From Ramlibacter tataouinensis (lineage in GTDB: Bacteria; Pseudomonadota; Gammaproteobacteria; Burkholderiales; Burkholderiaceae_C), in the NCBI GenBank assembly GCA_002427815.1, contig DIZF01000061.1:1-15317 (forward strand): a DNA stretch of 15,317 nt, written 5' to 3'. Made by a program: the position numbers and the translations under genes. Position 1 is the first letter of the stretch; the number at the start of each line of letters is the position of its first letter. This document shows positions 13,600 through 15,317 of the stretch, piece by piece. Below the pieces are notes generated by a model, which had not been told where the DNA came from, did not search any database, and was given only the letters and a program-made list of their open reading frames with translations.

Positions 13600-14588
13600 G
13601 CGCGCACGTCCCTGGGTGTTCGAAAGTAGAAGCTTGCCTTGCCGCTGTCGCCTCTCGCCGGCAGATGGACATGCTGCATCTGGGCCGGATGCATCGCGTC
13701 CGAGTCCATACGCCAGAGCGGCGTGAAGGCGATCTTCAGCGCATGCCCCGCTTCCGATGGCGGCAATACCGTTTCATCCAGGGCGCCGGGCGCGACCAGT
13801 GACATCGACTTGCGCGGCGAGATGGAGACTTCGAGCGCGTAGGTCGAGTGCGCGACGACATGCGTCGTCCGGCGATTGCCTTCCCCACCGAAGATGTTGG
13901 CCTGCACCCAGCGAGGGCTCTGCAGCTTGTCCGGGCGGGCTACGAGCTTGGAGTATTCGACTTCGCGTGGGCCGAAGACGGGTGCCGCGTCGAGCGTCCG
14001 CGCCCTCACGCCCTGCGAAGAACCTCGTGTCGAACCAACCGCCGACACCGAAGTCTTCGGAAGCTGTCCCGCCTCGATCCGAGCTGCACGATACAGCTCG
14101 CCATCCGTGCGCGCGAATGCCGCCTTCAGAGAAACCAGCGCGCTAGCATCGCCCCGCTCCTGGCGCCACAGCATCTGGTCCGCATTGAGAACCAGGGCGA
14201 GCCCGAGCTCTCGCGAAGTGGGCGTCGCTATGCCTGGCGGCCGCGAGAAGGCCCACGGGAGAGTCTCGGCCGGGCGCTGTCCAGGCGACGGTGCATCGGC
14301 CATCGCCCGGCCGATCCGCTTGGCGGCCTCCGCAATGGCGGACAAAGCCACGAACCGCCCATCGCCTACCACCAGGGGAACCGACCCATTGATCGCCTGG
14401 CACGCCTCCTGAAGAGCCTGGTCAACGGCACGGTTGTGCGTCAACTCCTCAACGAGCAACTCCAACCACCTGGCTTGGTCCGCAACGCCAACGACGCAGC
14501 ATGCGACCGCGCCAGCGCGAAGGCGGGAGCGAAGAATCTGAATCAGCGCCTGAGTCTCGTGCCAGTCTGTCGGGTTGTCCCCGAGCAC
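13560..14588 (-). CDS. Middle fragment of the CHAT-protein gene
   Basis: An open frame of 342 aa from a GTG at 14588. Upstream codons in the same frame remain protein-like (KEGFRYDRLLEQVDLTRDG...) up to the TAA at 14739-14741 and contain no ATG, GTG or TTG start, so the GTG is simply the first possible start after the lesion. It runs with good codon usage to about residue 315 (ARGDSGK) and then, past the 5-bp duplication, ends in an out-of-frame tail with several cysteines. The content is alpha/beta, with a hydrophobic strand AVACCVVGVADQ near the start. No catalytic motif is seen. It is probably the sensor or linker part of the original protein. Confidence 0.6.
   Translation of the reverse strand: MLGDNPTDWHETQALIQILRSRLRAGAVACCVVGVADQARWLELLVEELTHNRAVDQALQEACQAINGSVPLVVGDGRFVALSAIAEAAKRIGRAMADAPSPGQRPAETLPWAFSRPPGIATPTSRELGLALVLNADQMLWRQERGDASALVSLKAAFARTDGELYRAARIEAGQLPKTSVSAVGSTRGSSQGVRARTLDAAPVFGPREVEYSKLVARPDKLQSPRWVQANIFGGEGNRRTTHVVAHSTYALEVSISPRKSMSLVAPGALDETVLPPSEAGHALKIAFTPLWRMDSDAMHPAQMQHVHLPARGDSGKASFYFRTPRDVRAWSCCPRTASCKR
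13634..13643. repeat. 5-bp tandem duplication (TTGCC)x2 causing a frameshift
   Basis: The plus strand reads C-TTGCC-TTGCC-GC. The unit repeats exactly twice, and removing one copy restores a single protein-like frame across the site. This is the signature of a slipped-strand duplication. Confidence 0.8.
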
Positions 14589-14738
14589 AACGACCAGACT
14601 CGCCTCAAGCCGGCCGGCGAGCGCATATTGCGCGGCGTCCGCAAGGCTGCCGGCGACAAGCAGCAGTTCACACGCAACGCCGTCCCTCGTCAGGTCTACC
14701 TGCTCCAGCAGACGGTCGTAGCGGAACCCTTCCTTGAC

Positions 14739-15236
14739 TTACGTGGCCAGTGGCCCGCCATCACGGGCGACGACTCCCGTTTGGAGCGGCCAATCCCACT
14801 TGAAGGAACTGGACGCGGAGGGCTGAACCACGAGGGCTCCGCCACTAACCGGCAGGCCCTGTACCAGCAGCTGATTGAGCCACCGGACGTCCACCTGGCT
14901 TGCGGGATCGCTGCTCGCGCCCGAGACATCGATGGCCAGCCGGAATGCTTCAGGCCATGCGGCAGTGCTTTTCGCCCAAATGCTTCGCGCCGCCTTGTTG
15001 ACCGACTCGACAATGCCAATCAGCTTCCTCTTGCGCACCTGGGCACCGAACTTCTCGATGCGGTGGACGCTTACCTGGAGCGCTGGCACTTCCCCCTGTG
15101 CCAGCGCCACCCGCGCGGCGAGCGCGGTAATGCCCTGGAGCTTGCGCAGGCCGAATCCGATGCCTACCAACGCAAGGAGCCGCGCGAGGTCGACGTCATT
15201 GAGCGTAGCGAAGGGACCAAAGGCATCCCTACGCAT
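14739..15236 (-). CDS. N-terminal fragment of the CHAT-protein gene
   Basis: An open frame of 165 aa, ATG 15236 to TAA 14739. It begins MRRDAFGPFATLNDVDLARL and ends ...FKWDWPLQTGVVARDGGPLAT. The WDWPL-x-x-GV strand and the continuing protein-like sequence beyond the stop argue that this TAA is an in-frame nonsense change (CAA to TAA would suffice), not a natural end. AGGA lies 6 bases before the ATG. A stronger ribosome-binding site with another ATG (15288) lies 52 bases upstream in a different frame, which leaves the true N-terminus uncertain. The function of this part is unknown. Confidence 0.55.
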   Translation of the reverse strand: MRRDAFGPFATLNDVDLARLLALVGIGFGLRKLQGITALAARVALAQGEVPALQVSVHRIEKFGAQVRKRKLIGIVESVNKAARSIWAKSTAAWPEAFRLAIDVSGASSDPASQVDVRWLNQLLVQGLPVSGGALVVQPSASSSFKWDWPLQTGVVARDGGPLAT

Positions 15237-15288
15237 GCGCGTTCCTGATCACGTGCCGCCCATCCCGGGCCTTATTCTGATTCGTCAT
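15229..15288 (-). CDS. 19-aa ORF with strong ribosome-binding site upstream of the CHAT fragments
   Basis: ATG 15288 follows GGAGGAG (15291-15297 on the complement) at a good distance and encodes MTNQNKARDGRHVIRNAHA before TAG at 15229-15231, overlapping the ATG 15236 of the next fragment. It may be a leader peptide. Alternatively it is the real start of the CHAT protein, put out of frame by a further one-base indel. It is too short to judge. Confidence 0.35.
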   Translation of the reverse strand: MTNQNKARDGRHVIRNAHA

Positions 15289-15317
15289 ACTCCTCCACTG
15301 CCGTCCGGTTAAAAGTT

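Larger units (their letters stand above)
12298..15236 (-). pseudogene. CHAT-domain (caspase-like) protease gene split by an in-frame TAA and a 5-bp duplication
   Basis: Three minus-strand open segments (15236-14739, 14738-13644, 13633-12298) read as one protein of about 977 aa if two lesions are repaired. These are TAA at 14739-14741, in frame with the same reading on both sides, and a tandem duplication TTGCC-TTGCC at 13634-13643 that shifts the frame. Deleting one 5-bp copy gives GDSGK followed by LLLSNTQGRARMVVLSE without a break, and the total length becomes divisible by three. The C-terminal part carries the CHAT protease dyad, while the N-terminal 500 residues have no recognised domain. 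CHAT proteases are cytotoxic or target-cleaving effectors in bacterial conflict systems, so loss of function could have been selected. Sequencing error cannot be excluded for either lesion. Confidence 0.75.

Noticed and set aside
13848..15248. 466-codon plus-strand open frame opposite the CHAT gene
   Set aside because: It is the antisense of a protein-like minus-strand frame in GC-rich DNA. Its translation is rich in Arg, Pro and Gln with no domain, and it has no convincing ribosome-binding site.

Overview
The window is about 15.3 kb of GC-rich DNA (roughly 60-65 % GC by eye). It looks like an accessory 'defence or stress' island of a proteobacterium. A member of the Burkholderiales or a relative is my best guess from codon usage and the HipA/HipB style, but nothing here fixes the taxon. 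No rRNA, tRNA, transposase, integrase or CRISPR array was seen.

Layout. (1) 1-707: a poorly recognisable left edge. One hypothetical gene reads right to 707, and the upstream reading frames look broken. (2) 777-2769, minus strand: a hipBA-type toxin-antitoxin operon. Its HipB-like antitoxin carries an unusual tail of six 12-residue repeats. (3) 2770-3226: a non-coding, dyad-rich region with several AT-rich inverted repeats. It also holds a 50-codon small ORF that starts like an AbrB/PrlF-type antitoxin and then diverges. (4) 3227-10269, plus strand: five tightly packed genes, three pairs of which overlap. In order they are a sugar-isomerase (SIS) plus HAD-phosphatase fusion, a phosphoribosyltransferase-like protein, a P-loop ATPase, a Rossmann-like protein of unknown function, and a PfkB/ribokinase-family kinase. 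(5) 10246-10761, minus strand: a NADAR/YbiA-type protein, converging on and overlapping the kinase gene. Divergent from it is a small HTH regulator (10819-11160), and two near-identical 11-bp operator-like sites 20 bp apart lie between the two. (6) 11222 to the right end, minus strand: a ComEC-type metallo-beta-lactamase-fold protein preceded by a CHAT (caspase-like) protease gene. The protease gene is split by an in-frame TAA and by a 5-bp tandem duplication.

How the parts may work together. The five-gene cluster combines sugar-phosphate isomerisation, dephosphorylation, sugar phosphorylation and PRPP-type chemistry with an NTPase and a Rossmann-type partner. It contains no nuclease or membrane pore that I can see. 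This resembles a pathway that makes or senses a nucleoside- or ribose-like metabolite, as proposed for other bacterial conflict systems. The adjacent NADAR protein belongs to a family that acts on ADP-ribose or ribosyl-linked compounds and could remove or reset that metabolite. This is inference from domain content and gene order. The CHAT-MBL pair looks like a second, now inactivated, protease-based conflict system, and hipBA is a third unit in the same island.
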